A stretch of DNA of 8,179 bases from Sphingobacteriia bacterium (GCA_004294465.1 REAV01000028.1:1-8179), one strand, 5' to 3'. Positions 1 through 6,932 are shown, counted from the stretch's first letter. Notes: a model not told the origin generated them from the sequence alone. Made by a program: numbers and translations.

Positions 1-432
1 ACAGGTAAATTAACCAATCAACCCAACATTAAAGTTGAATTTGGAAAAACAAATATGGAAAGTCTTAGCAATCCAAATCTAATATTAAAATATTCCAAAG
101 CAGACATTCAATCGATCAATGGAAAAATCAAAGCTGTTTTTGATTATTGCAATAATATAGACCTGCCCATTTCTAATAGTATTCAGGATGCTGATATTCG
201 ATCCAATTACACTTCATTGTTTTTAGTAACGGATAAATCCTTTGATGCTGATTATGACATTACTACCAATTACAGCAGAGCTAGTGGAAAATCAGAATAT
301 AAATTGATTGAAGTGGGAAATACCAATTCCAATGCATTTAGTCAAACAAAAAAATACAAAGGCAGCTTGGGCAAGGGTGGAAATACCAAATTAAAATTGG
401 TATGTAATTATGGAAGTTTAAGGATAATATAA
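1..432 (+). CDS. C-terminal part of a beta-rich repeat protein, DUF4097/adhesin-like (partial, 5' end off window)
   Basis: The frame is open from base 1 to a TAA at 430-432, so 143 residues are visible and the true start lies to the left; the first in-frame ATG (55) is probably internal. The visible part has no signal peptide, membrane segment or catalytic motif. It shows a repeated pattern of an aromatic residue followed by small or polar residues and then a hydrophobic strand: EFGKTNM, KYSKADI, DYCNNIDL, NYTSLFL, NYSRAS, and finally NYGSLRI at the C-terminus. The aromatic residues fall at about 14, 31, 49, 70, 91 and 137 of the visible part, a period near 20. A Gly-rich turn (GSLGKGGN) precedes the last strand. 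This resembles the DUF4097-type beta-repeat proteins common in Bacteroidota, which are usually exported and of unknown role. The family assignment is inference. A terminator hairpin follows 17 bases after the stop. Confidence 0.6.
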   Translation, partial: TGKLTNQPNIKVEFGKTNMESLSNPNLILKYSKADIQSINGKIKAVFDYCNNIDLPISNSIQDADIRSNYTSLFLVTDKSFDADYDITTNYSRASGKSEYKLIEVGNTNSNAFSQTKKYKGSLGKGGNTKLKLVCNYGSLRII

Positions 433-449
433 TACTTATGCTTTTAAAA

Positions 450-483
450 AAAGCACCCTAATCATAATAGATTAGGGTGCTTT
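450..483. terminator. Bidirectional Rho-independent terminator
   Basis: A perfect 12-bp inverted repeat (AAGCACCCTAAT at 451-462, ATTAGGGTGCTT at 471-482) extends to 13 bp with A450/T483 and encloses an 8-base loop. It lies between two convergent stops (432 on plus, 501 on minus). Read on the minus strand the stem runs into about seven Ts (complement of 446-452), a strong terminator for the S9 peptidase gene. On the plus strand the tail TTTGTATTTA is a weaker T-rich run for the upstream gene. Confidence 0.88.
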
Positions 484-500
484 GTATTTAGAACAGTTTA

Positions 501-2984
501 TTATTTCTTCCGCTCAATCTCTCGATTCATTTCTTCTTCGTCAACAGGCCTTTCCGTTGTATCTCCCATTAACCAACGAGAAAAATAGTCGGCCATTCCC
601 CAGAAAAAATATTCATTCATATCGCCAAACCCGTGTCGTTGAGTTGGCAATATTTTCATATCAAATCGCTTATTGGCTTTTATCAATGCATTAACCACTC
701 TAATGGTATTTGCAGGATGTACATTGTTGTCTATTTCTCCATGAAATAACAACAACCTTCCTTTTAAATTTTTAGCTATATCTGGATTCTTATCAATATT
801 ATATTGAAAACTGGTATCCCCTTTATCACTAATAATTTCCTTTACTCCATGATGTTTTTCGCTCCACCATCTATTGTACACTGAATTATCATGGTTGCCC
901 GCCGAAGACACCGCCACTTTAAAGAAATCTGGATATACCAACATGGCAGCAGTGCTCATAAATCCTCCACCAGAATGACCATGGATACCCACTTTGTTGA
1001 TGTCTAGATACTTATATCTATCTGCTAATTGCTCTGCTACTGCTTTTTTATCAGCTAATCCATAATCTCTAAGATTTCCGTATCCATAAGTGTGATACCA
1101 TTTACTCCTATTAGGATGTCCTCCTCTATTTCCTAAAGTAATTACTACCATACCTAATTGAGCCAAACGATCTGTTCTATCAAAACCTCTGCTAAAAGAA
1201 GTGTTCACAGATTCAGTTTGTGGGCCAGGATAAACATATTCTACGATGGGGTATTTTTTGGTGCTATCAAAATCAAAAGGTTTGTACATAACTCCATATA
1301 AATCTGTTATTCCATCATCTGCCTTTGCTTTGAAAATTTCCGGGAATTTATACCCTGCAGCCATTAAAGAGGATAAATCTGCAGTTTCTAAATCCATAAT
1401 TTTTCTTCCATCAGCGGCCAATAATACCGACTTAGGAACAGTATTCACTCTTGAAAAATTACTAACCATGAATCTTTTGTTATCGTCCATTGTTGTATTG
1501 AAATCAAAATCGCCTGGATTCAATAATTTTAAACCAGAGCCATCAAAGTTTACACGATAAGCATGTAAGTAATAAGGATTCTCTCCTACTTCCTTTCCAT
1601 TTGCCGAGAAATACAAAACACGAGCTTTATCATCAATGCCCAATATTTCTTCCGAATGCCATGCACCAGAAGTAATTTGATTTTTCAATTTTCCATTTTC
1701 GTCATAGAGATAAAAATGTCCCCAACCATCATCTTCACTCCATTGAATCAATTCCTTTCCTTCATTCACTAATCCTAGACGACGTATTTCTACATAAGTA
1801 TTTAATTTTTCTTGAATCAAAGTTTTAGCAGATGCTGTTTTTACATCCGCCATGCATATATCAATTCTTTTTAAATCTCTGCTAGTTCTGCTAAAATAAA
1901 ATTTATCTGCAGTACCCAGCCAAACTGAAGACCTAAACTCATCATCGCGTGCATTCATTTTCGCAGGCTGGCTCCACAAATTCACTGTTTGATCTTTATA
2001 CATTCCTGTAACAATTTCTTTACTGGTTTTTGTACTCCAATCAAATAATATTAAATGTTCAACTGGTGCTTCTTTTTCACCTGGCATCCAATATTTATAA
2101 GTTTCTAAAGTAGGGCGAGGATCTGCAATACTATTGATCACCCATAAATCTTTCACTTTTCTATTATCGTTTAAGTTAATGGTGAAATATTTTGAATCCG
2201 GAGACCATAATACAAAAGCAGATTTCCTTTTGTTTTTATTTTTTTCTTTTTCTACATTAGACTCTCCATTTCCATCGCTATGATAACTAAAATTTTCAAC
2301 CCCATCTTTTGTAAGTTGATACTGCACAATCGTGCTATCATCTTCATTCTTTAATGCCTTGTTGTAATTGGCTTTATCCATCCACCATAAATTGTAATTT
2401 TTTCCAAAAATTACAACAGAACTATCTGGAGAAATATTAGCCCATGATGGTCTGCGTTTTGGTTTGGTAAACTCATCTAATTGAACCAATTCGCCCGTTA
2501 AAATATTGTAATTAAAGAAAAAGATTTTTTTCTCTTTCACCGGTGGCATTCCTTTTTTAGCTGTAGTATCTTTTTTCTCAACATCTATGCTGCTTTTTAC
2601 TTCAAAATGAATCCAGTTTTCATCTTTGATAAAACGCATACTATCAATATTCAAATGCTGTGCATCCATTGCATCGTCAGTTATACGCGTAAGTTTTGCC
2701 GCTAACACAGCATTATCGAACAATAATTTTTTCTCCCCCTTCACAGCATCTACTATATACCACTTCTTCCCCTCAGTAGTTTCGTACATATACCAGAATC
2801 GATCCGACTTTTTTAACCAATGCGGGTCTACACCTAAACTAAATACCATTTTTTCTACCTTTTTTGGAGAAAAACGGGCAGCAAGAGCATAATTAGCTTT
2901 GCTAACTGGGGTTTGTTGAGCAAAGATTGGTTCAAATGTTATTGTAATCAATAACAAAAAAAATAAGATTCTTTTTATTTGCAT
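501..2984 (-). CDS. Exported S9 family serine peptidase (prolyl oligopeptidase / DPP-IV-like)
   Basis: An 827-residue peptidase expected to cleave peptides in the periplasm or at the envelope. Residues 1-22 form a Sec signal peptide (KR, hydrophobic stretch, cleavage likely IFA|QQ), which supports the ATG at 2984. Residues about 50-540 form a beta-propeller-like region with blade motifs such as WSPDSKYF (260-267). The C-terminal alpha/beta-hydrolase domain (about 550-810) has the nucleophile Ser671 in GHSGGG, Asp752 in GEIDNNVH and His784 in RHGFG; these spacings are close to those of DPP-IV. Tyr585 in YVYPGP matches the oxyanion-hole tyrosine of the family. The propeller segment where DPP-IV carries its DWVYEEE substrate-anchoring glutamates instead reads NFSYHSDGN, followed by a Lys/Asn-rich stretch (246-254), so dipeptidyl-peptidase specificity should not be assumed. 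The gene is transcribed alone, diverging from the YCII gene and ending at the hairpin at 450-483. Confidence 0.93.
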   Translation of the reverse strand: MQIKRILFFLLLITITFEPIFAQQTPVSKANYALAARFSPKKVEKMVFSLGVDPHWLKKSDRFWYMYETTEGKKWYIVDAVKGEKKLLFDNAVLAAKLTRITDDAMDAQHLNIDSMRFIKDENWIHFEVKSSIDVEKKDTTAKKGMPPVKEKKIFFFNYNILTGELVQLDEFTKPKRRPSWANISPDSSVVIFGKNYNLWWMDKANYNKALKNEDDSTIVQYQLTKDGVENFSYHSDGNGESNVEKEKNKNKRKSAFVLWSPDSKYFTINLNDNRKVKDLWVINSIADPRPTLETYKYWMPGEKEAPVEHLILFDWSTKTSKEIVTGMYKDQTVNLWSQPAKMNARDDEFRSSVWLGTADKFYFSRTSRDLKRIDICMADVKTASAKTLIQEKLNTYVEIRRLGLVNEGKELIQWSEDDGWGHFYLYDENGKLKNQITSGAWHSEEILGIDDKARVLYFSANGKEVGENPYYLHAYRVNFDGSGLKLLNPGDFDFNTTMDDNKRFMVSNFSRVNTVPKSVLLAADGRKIMDLETADLSSLMAAGYKFPEIFKAKADDGITDLYGVMYKPFDFDSTKKYPIVEYVYPGPQTESVNTSFSRGFDRTDRLAQLGMVVITLGNRGGHPNRSKWYHTYGYGNLRDYGLADKKAVAEQLADRYKYLDINKVGIHGHSGGGFMSTAAMLVYPDFFKVAVSSAGNHDNSVYNRWWSEKHHGVKEIISDKGDTSFQYNIDKNPDIAKNLKGRLLLFHGEIDNNVHPANTIRVVNALIKANKRFDMKILPTQRHGFGDMNEYFFWGMADYFSRWLMGDTTERPVDEEEMNREIERKK

Positions 2985-3046
2985 ATTCGATAGATTTAAG
3001 ATGAAAATAACAGATAATCATGAAATTCTTACATTGTACTAAAAAG

Positions 3047-3460
3047 ATGATGAAAAAAGTTGTAACAAGCTCCTTGCTTTTAATGTGTACTTTAAACATT
3101 TTAGCACAAAAATCAGGGCCAAAGAATCCTGAAATGAATATAAAACAATATTATTTTGTTATGCTCACGAAAGGCCCAAACAGGAATCAAGATTCAACAA
3201 CAGCTGCCTTAATTATGAAAGGACATTTGGCCAATATTGATCATTTATACAATGCGGGAAAACTTAAAGTTGCTGGGCCATTTGCAAATGATGAAAATTG
3301 GCAGGGTATATTTATTTTTGATTGTGATAGTCAAAAAGAAGTTGAAACCTTACTTAAAACAGACCCGGCAATTAAAGCAGGAAGGTTAAATTATGAGATT
3401 AAAGCCTGGTATACAGAACCAAGTGGTAGCTTTAAACCTGGAAAGCCAATAAAAAAATAA
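3047..3460 (+). CDS. Exported YCII-related domain protein
   Basis: Encodes 137 residues from the tandem ATGATG at 3047/3050. I prefer this start because MMKKVV followed by a hydrophobic run and ILA|QK makes a normal signal peptide. The upstream in-frame ATG at 3020 would add nine residues (MKFLHCTKK) ahead of it and cannot be excluded. The mature part (about 31-113) fits the YCII/YciI ferredoxin-like fold: strand NIKQYYFVML, helix with GHLANIDHLYNAGKL, the AGPF turn (76-79), strand GIFIFD, helix ending in LLKTDPAIKAG, and the last strand YEIKAWYTEP. His60 and Asp96 match the conserved His and Asp of the family. The biochemical role of most YCII proteins is unknown. The stop is 14 bases before kynU, so the two are probably co-transcribed, although this protein appears exported and KynU is cytosolic. 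Confidence 0.82.
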   Translation: MMKKVVTSSLLLMCTLNILAQKSGPKNPEMNIKQYYFVMLTKGPNRNQDSTTAALIMKGHLANIDHLYNAGKLKVAGPFANDENWQGIFIFDCDSQKEVETLLKTDPAIKAGRLNYEIKAWYTEPSGSFKPGKPIKK

Positions 3461-3474
3461 AATCAAAAATACTG

Positions 3475-4728
3475 ATGAATACCCATATAAATTTTGCGAT
3501 CGAAGCCGATAAAAATGATCCGCTAGCCAAATATAAAGAACAGTTTTATTTCCCTCAACACAATGGTAAAAATGCAATTTATTTTTGCGGAAACTCTTTA
3601 GGACTTCAACCCAAAAAAGTAGCAGCATCTATTCAAACAGAATTGGATACCTGGAAAGAAATTGCAGTTGGTGGTTATTTTGGAGGAAAAAATCCATGGC
3701 TCTATTACCCAGATCAATGCAAACCTGCTTTGGCAAAAATGATCGGGTCTAAAGATTCTGAAGTAACAGTAATGAACGCTTTAACTGTTAATCTGCATTT
3801 AATGATGTTGAGTTTCTACAAGCCTTCTCCTTCCCGATTTAAAATAATCATGGAGGCTGGTGCTTTCCCTTCCGATCAATATGCAATTGAAACTTTAGTA
3901 AAGCATTTCGGCTTAAACCCAATTGATACGATCATTGAAATAGCACCAAAAGAAGGTCAAAAGATTTTACATACGGAAGATATACTCAATACCATTGAAA
4001 ACGCAGGAACTTCTTTGGCCATGGTGATGTTTGGCGGTATCAATTATTATACAGGTCAATTTTTTGACATTGAACAAATTACACGAAAAGCGCATGCTGT
4101 TGGTGCGATTGCGGGTTTTGATTTAGCGCATGTAACTGGTAATATTCCATTACAATTGCATGATTGGAAAGTAGACTTTGCCGTTTGGTGTAGTTATAAA
4201 TATTTAAATGCCGGCCCAGGGGCTGTTGGAGGCGCATTCATTCATGAAAAACATGCAAGCAATATTGATACTCCCCGTTTAGCAGGTTGGTGGGGCAATG
4301 AAGAAAAGGAAAGATTTAAAATGGAAAAAGGATTTATCCCAAAGGCGAGCGCAAGCGGATGGAACCTTAGTACATCTCAAGTATTTAATACAGCAGCATT
4401 GAATGCTTCACTTACTATATTTAACGAAGTAGGAATTGAAGCACTTAGGAAGAAAAGCTTATTACTTACTGCATATCTGGAATATTTACTTAGCCAATTA
4501 ACCAATATTTCTTTCGAAATCATCACCCCAATAAATCCATCAGAAAGAGGAGCTCAATTATCATTGTATTTCAATAAAGACGGAAAAGCCATACATACAA
4601 AATTGATTGAAAGCGGAGTGATTGTTGATTTTAGAGAACCCGGTGTTATTAGAGTTGCACCTGCGCCTTTATATTGCAGTTTTGAAGATGTATATCGGTT
4701 TTATGAAATTATAAAAGACAATTTTTAA
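3475..4728 (+). CDS. kynU: Kynureninase
   Basis: A PLP-dependent cytosolic hydrolase that splits L-kynurenine to anthranilate and alanine, or 3-hydroxykynurenine to 3-hydroxyanthranilate and alanine. The 417 residues are full length for the family. Motifs seen: YFCGNSLGLQP (36-46) near the N-terminus; NALTVNLHL (101-109), which binds PLP phosphate; FPSDQY (131-136, Asp134); FDLAH with Asp216 and His219 near the PLP ring; the Schiff-base Lys242 in SYKYLNAGPG; GWWG (271-274); and a C-terminal domain ending in RVAPAPLY. At the positions linked to substrate choice (human His102, Ser332, Asn333) I align Tyr68, Ser299 and Thr300, so the preference between kynurenine and its 3-hydroxy form cannot be read off. 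No signal peptide is present. The gene lies 14 bases after the YCII gene and one base before the SGNH hydrolase gene. No kynA, kmo, formamidase or 3-hydroxyanthranilate dioxygenase gene is visible nearby. Confidence 0.95.
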   Translation: MNTHINFAIEADKNDPLAKYKEQFYFPQHNGKNAIYFCGNSLGLQPKKVAASIQTELDTWKEIAVGGYFGGKNPWLYYPDQCKPALAKMIGSKDSEVTVMNALTVNLHLMMLSFYKPSPSRFKIIMEAGAFPSDQYAIETLVKHFGLNPIDTIIEIAPKEGQKILHTEDILNTIENAGTSLAMVMFGGINYYTGQFFDIEQITRKAHAVGAIAGFDLAHVTGNIPLQLHDWKVDFAVWCSYKYLNAGPGAVGGAFIHEKHASNIDTPRLAGWWGNEEKERFKMEKGFIPKASASGWNLSTSQVFNTAALNASLTIFNEVGIEALRKKSLLLTAYLEYLLSQLTNISFEIITPINPSERGAQLSLYFNKDGKAIHTKLIESGVIVDFREPGVIRVAPAPLYCSFEDVYRFYEIIKDNF

Positions 4729-4729
4729 C

Positions 4730-5332
4730 ATGGTACATTATAATAGTTATTTAGCATTAGGAGATTCTTATACAATTGGCGAATCGGTACCATTGCATGA
4801 GAGTTTTCCTTATCAAACAGTTCAGCTACTTAGAAATGCTAAACAACATTTTTATGCCCCTGAAATTATTGCGAAAACTGGATGGACCAGTGCTGAATTG
4901 GCTGATCACTTATTGCATACCAAATTAAATGAACAATACGATTATGTAAGCTTATTGATTGGAGTGAACAATCAATATAGAGGATTATCCCTTTCAGATT
5001 TTGAGACGGATTTTGAATTTCTATTACATAAAGCAATTCACCTGGCAGGGAATATGCCTGATAGAGTAATTGTTCTTTCTATTCCAGACTGGGGCTTTAC
5101 TCCATTTGCAAAAGATAAAGATCAATTGTTGATCAGCAAAGAAATTGACAGCTTCAATAAAGTGTGTGCTAGTTCAGCCATTAAAGCAAAAACACATTTT
5201 ATAAATATAACGGACGAAACAAGAGCAGAAAAAAACAATCTTAAAGCCGTAGCAAAAGATCTGTTGCACTATTCAGGTGCTACCCATTTAAGATGGGCAG
5301 AGAAAGTAGCAGCAACAATTTTCAATCGTTAA
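4730..5332 (+). CDS. SGNH/GDSL hydrolase (cytosolic esterase-like)
   Basis: A 200-residue single-domain hydrolase. Block I is ALGDSYTIG with nucleophile Ser13; block II is the Gly in TGWTS (Gly51); block III is IGVNNQYRG with Asn80; block V is DLLHYSG with Asp177 and His180. All four SGNH positions are therefore present. The protein begins directly with the block I strand and has no signal peptide, which points to a cytosolic enzyme. The ATG follows the kynU stop by a single base, strongly suggesting translational coupling in the same operon. Members of this family act on esters, thioesters and acetylated sugars, and the substrate here is unknown. The position beside kynU makes an ester or amide linked to kynurenine metabolism (for example formylkynurenine) conceivable, but that is speculation. 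The stop lies nine bases from the stop of the convergent OmpA ORF, with no hairpin between. Confidence 0.88.
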   Translation: MVHYNSYLALGDSYTIGESVPLHESFPYQTVQLLRNAKQHFYAPEIIAKTGWTSAELADHLLHTKLNEQYDYVSLLIGVNNQYRGLSLSDFETDFEFLLHKAIHLAGNMPDRVIVLSIPDWGFTPFAKDKDQLLISKEIDSFNKVCASSAIKAKTHFINITDETRAEKNNLKAVAKDLLHYSGATHLRWAEKVAATIFNR

Positions 5333-5341
5333 TAATATTAT

Positions 5342-5830
5342 TTATTGAGCAGTCTTTTTTGCATCTGCTTTCATTTTTTCGTTAGCAGTAATTACAATAT
5401 TTACCCTTCTGTTTAATGACTTTTTTTCTGAGCTATTGTTTTCTGCAATTGGCTGAAACTCTCCGTACCATTTAGTTGAAATTCGGGAAGCAGCTACCCC
5501 TTCGTTTCTTACTGAATTGCTTACGGCATTAGCTCTTCTTTCAGACAATACCATATTAGAAGATTCCGAACCAACATTATCAGTATGACCCTCAATTAAT
5601 ATATCTGTATCTGGGTAATCAGCAAATATCTTTTTAAAGTTTTCTACTGTAAGCTGAGCATTAGAACTGATATTGTATTGATTATTTGCAAAAAACAAAC
5701 CAGCTTTAGAACCATCTGGGTTCTTATCATCAAATGACACTGCAATTCCTTCACCTACTCTTTGCACATTTGCATCAGGAATCTCCGACTTTATTTTTGC
5801 TACTTGTATTCTTAATCGTTTCGCAACCAT
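5342..5830 (-). CDS. OmpA C-terminal (peptidoglycan-binding) domain protein, apparently N-terminally truncated
   Basis: Encodes 162 residues covering almost only an OmpA-like domain. The core motifs are GHTDNVGS with Asp84, NMVLSERRANAV with Arg99, and NRRVNIVI (140-147). Asp84 and Arg99 have the usual 15-residue spacing of the pair that binds diaminopimelate in peptidoglycan. The tail is Lys/Ala-rich (NEKMKADAKK). Homologues in Bacteroidota generally begin with a lipoprotein signal and a glycine-zipper segment before the RVGEGI motif. Here the protein starts with MVAKRLRIQVAKIKSEIPDA and has no signal peptide, lipobox or glycine-rich part. A TGA lies in frame two codons upstream of the ATG, so no extension is possible. 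A terminator ends 22 bases upstream. Without export the domain could not reach peptidoglycan, so this may be a decaying remnant. A start in error, or a lost 5' part through deletion, are the alternatives. Confidence 0.78.
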   Translation of the reverse strand: MVAKRLRIQVAKIKSEIPDANVQRVGEGIAVSFDDKNPDGSKAGLFFANNQYNISSNAQLTVENFKKIFADYPDTDILIEGHTDNVGSESSNMVLSERRANAVSNSVRNEGVAASRISTKWYGEFQPIAENNSSEKKSLNRRVNIVITANEKMKADAKKTAQ

Positions 5831-5852
5831 TAATCATTAAAAATATACTGCC

Positions 5853-5912
5853 AAAAAAGATCGATTGAATTGAAATGAATTTTTTCATAAACGCAAAATT
5901 CATTCAATCGAT
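5853..5912 (-). terminator. Rho-independent terminator downstream of pyrF
   Basis: Arms at 5860-5883 and 5895-5912 pair over 18 bp (9 + 9), interrupted by a 6-base bulge in the left arm (ATTGAA, seen as a tandem ATTGAATTGAA), with an 11-base loop. On the minus strand the stem is followed by TCTTTTTTGG (complement of 5851-5860), a six-T run, so it stops transcripts arriving from pyrF. It lies about 120 bases past the pyrF stop and only 22 bases before the OmpA ORF start. An attenuator role for the OmpA ORF is the alternative reading. Confidence 0.72.
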
Positions 5913-6031
5913 TCAGCAAATTGTTACACGATTCTTATTAAAGTTTGCAACAAAATTCAGAATGAACCAGATTAATGTTTAGCTAGACAGATTGTTGGTT
6001 GAATTACTTTAAAGCCTGGAAATCTTTTAAT

Positions 6032-6898
6032 TTAGTTTCGAAAATCGACTAAATAAGATTGCATCTCTACATGATAGCTTTGAGCGATTTTTTGGGCCTG
6101 GATTGCAAAATCTTCATTTCCTCCTGCAAAAATAATTGCTCTGCTGGCATTCACTAATAAGCCAGCTTCTTTATTTAGACCAAATCTTGAAACTTCTTCT
6201 AAGCTGCCCCCTTGTGCACCAACTCCAGGAACCAATAAAAAATGATCAGGAATGATTGAACGGATATTTTCTAAATCACTGGCCCTTGTTGCGCCAACAA
6301 CAAACATTAAATTGTCAACAGTTCCCCAAGAAGAAACTCTTTCTAAAACATGTTCATACAAACGCTTTTCTGTATTCCCTTGGGTGATATTAGGAACCAT
6401 ACTTAATGATTCATTATATGGGCTAACCAATAATTGTTGAAAATCGTTGCTCCCTGCATTAGAAGTCAAACCCAAAACGATTGTTACTTTATTTTCGTAT
6501 TCTAAAAAAGGTCGAACACTATCTTCTCCCATATAAGGAGCTACCGTAATTGCATCAAATGGTAATACCTCAAAAAAGGTTTTTGCATATTGAGCTGATG
6601 TATTTCCAATATCGCCTCGTTTTGCATCAGCAATCGTAAAGTGGGTATAAGGAATATATGCCAAGGTTTCTTGCATAGCTTCCCAACCCTTTAAACCTTG
6701 TGATTCGTAAAACGCTGTATTGATTTTATAACTTACACAATGTGCTTTGGTTGCATCAATAATGGCTTTATTAAATTCTACCACAGCATTGTTTGTACCT
6801 TTAAGATGGGCAGGTAATTTATCAATATCTGTATCTAATCCTACGCAGAGATAGGATTTCTTTGAATTAATTTGTTCGACTAATTGCTGACGGGTCAT
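6032..6898 (-). CDS. pyrF: Orotidine-5'-phosphate decarboxylase (type 2)
   Basis: Converts orotidine 5'-monophosphate to UMP, the last step of de novo pyrimidine synthesis, in the cytosol. The 288 residues fit the longer type-2 (mycobacterial-like) PyrF group rather than the roughly 240-residue type 1. Visible motifs on the TIM barrel are CVGLDTD (18-24), YKIN with Lys58, the catalytic DAKRGDIGNT (91-100) with Asp91, Lys93 and Asp96, APYMGEDS (120-127), the phosphate-loop VPGVGAQGG (223-231), and NASRAI (250-255) with Arg253. The start MTRQQLVEQI fits the family, and no alternative Met occurs before the conserved CVGLD block. The gene lies 50 bases after the GH13 stop on the same strand. A promoter-like TTG/TATTTTTG pair sits directly before the ATG, so it probably has its own transcript, ending at the hairpin at 5853-5912. 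Confidence 0.96.
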   Translation of the reverse strand: MTRQQLVEQINSKKSYLCVGLDTDIDKLPAHLKGTNNAVVEFNKAIIDATKAHCVSYKINTAFYESQGLKGWEAMQETLAYIPYTHFTIADAKRGDIGNTSAQYAKTFFEVLPFDAITVAPYMGEDSVRPFLEYENKVTIVLGLTSNAGSNDFQQLLVSPYNESLSMVPNITQGNTEKRLYEHVLERVSSWGTVDNLMFVVGATRASDLENIRSIIPDHFLLVPGVGAQGGSLEEVSRFGLNKEAGLLVNASRAIIFAGGNEDFAIQAQKIAQSYHVEMQSYLVDFRN

Positions 6899-6902
6899 AG
6901 CA

Positions 6903-6932
6903 CAAAAATAGTGAAATAAGCTATTCTCAAAA
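6903..6932 (-). promoter_or_regulatory. Bacteroidota-type promoter for pyrF (-33 TTTTG, -7 TATTTTTG)
   Basis: On the minus strand TTTTG (6932-6928) is followed after 17 bases by TATTTTTG (6910-6903), a full match to TAnnTTTG with spacing inside the 17-23 range known for flavobacterial promoters. Only four bases (TGCT) separate the -7 box from the pyrF ATG, so the predicted transcription start falls at or next to the start codon. AT-rich sequence yields such matches by chance, so confidence is moderate. Confidence 0.5.

Noticed and set aside
2222..2260. Poly-T/A-rich tract in the S9 gene as a frameshift or slippage site
   Set aside because: The frame is intact on both sides and encodes a Lys/Asn-rich surface loop; there is no sign of a broken gene.
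3030..3037. TACATTGT as a -7 promoter box for the YCII-kynU operon
   Set aside because: It only partly matches TAnnTTTG, and I see no TTG at the expected distance upstream, so it is not supported as a promoter.
5331..5342. Perfect palindrome AATAATATTATT between the SGNH and OmpA stops
   Set aside because: It is pure A/T with no loop and cannot form a stable terminator hairpin. It is likely chance in AT-rich DNA.
6905..6925. Small inverted repeat AATAG...CTATT between the GH13 gene and pyrF as a terminator
   Set aside because: The stem is only five A/T-rich base pairs and it overlaps the promoter-like elements, so it is too weak to be called a terminator.
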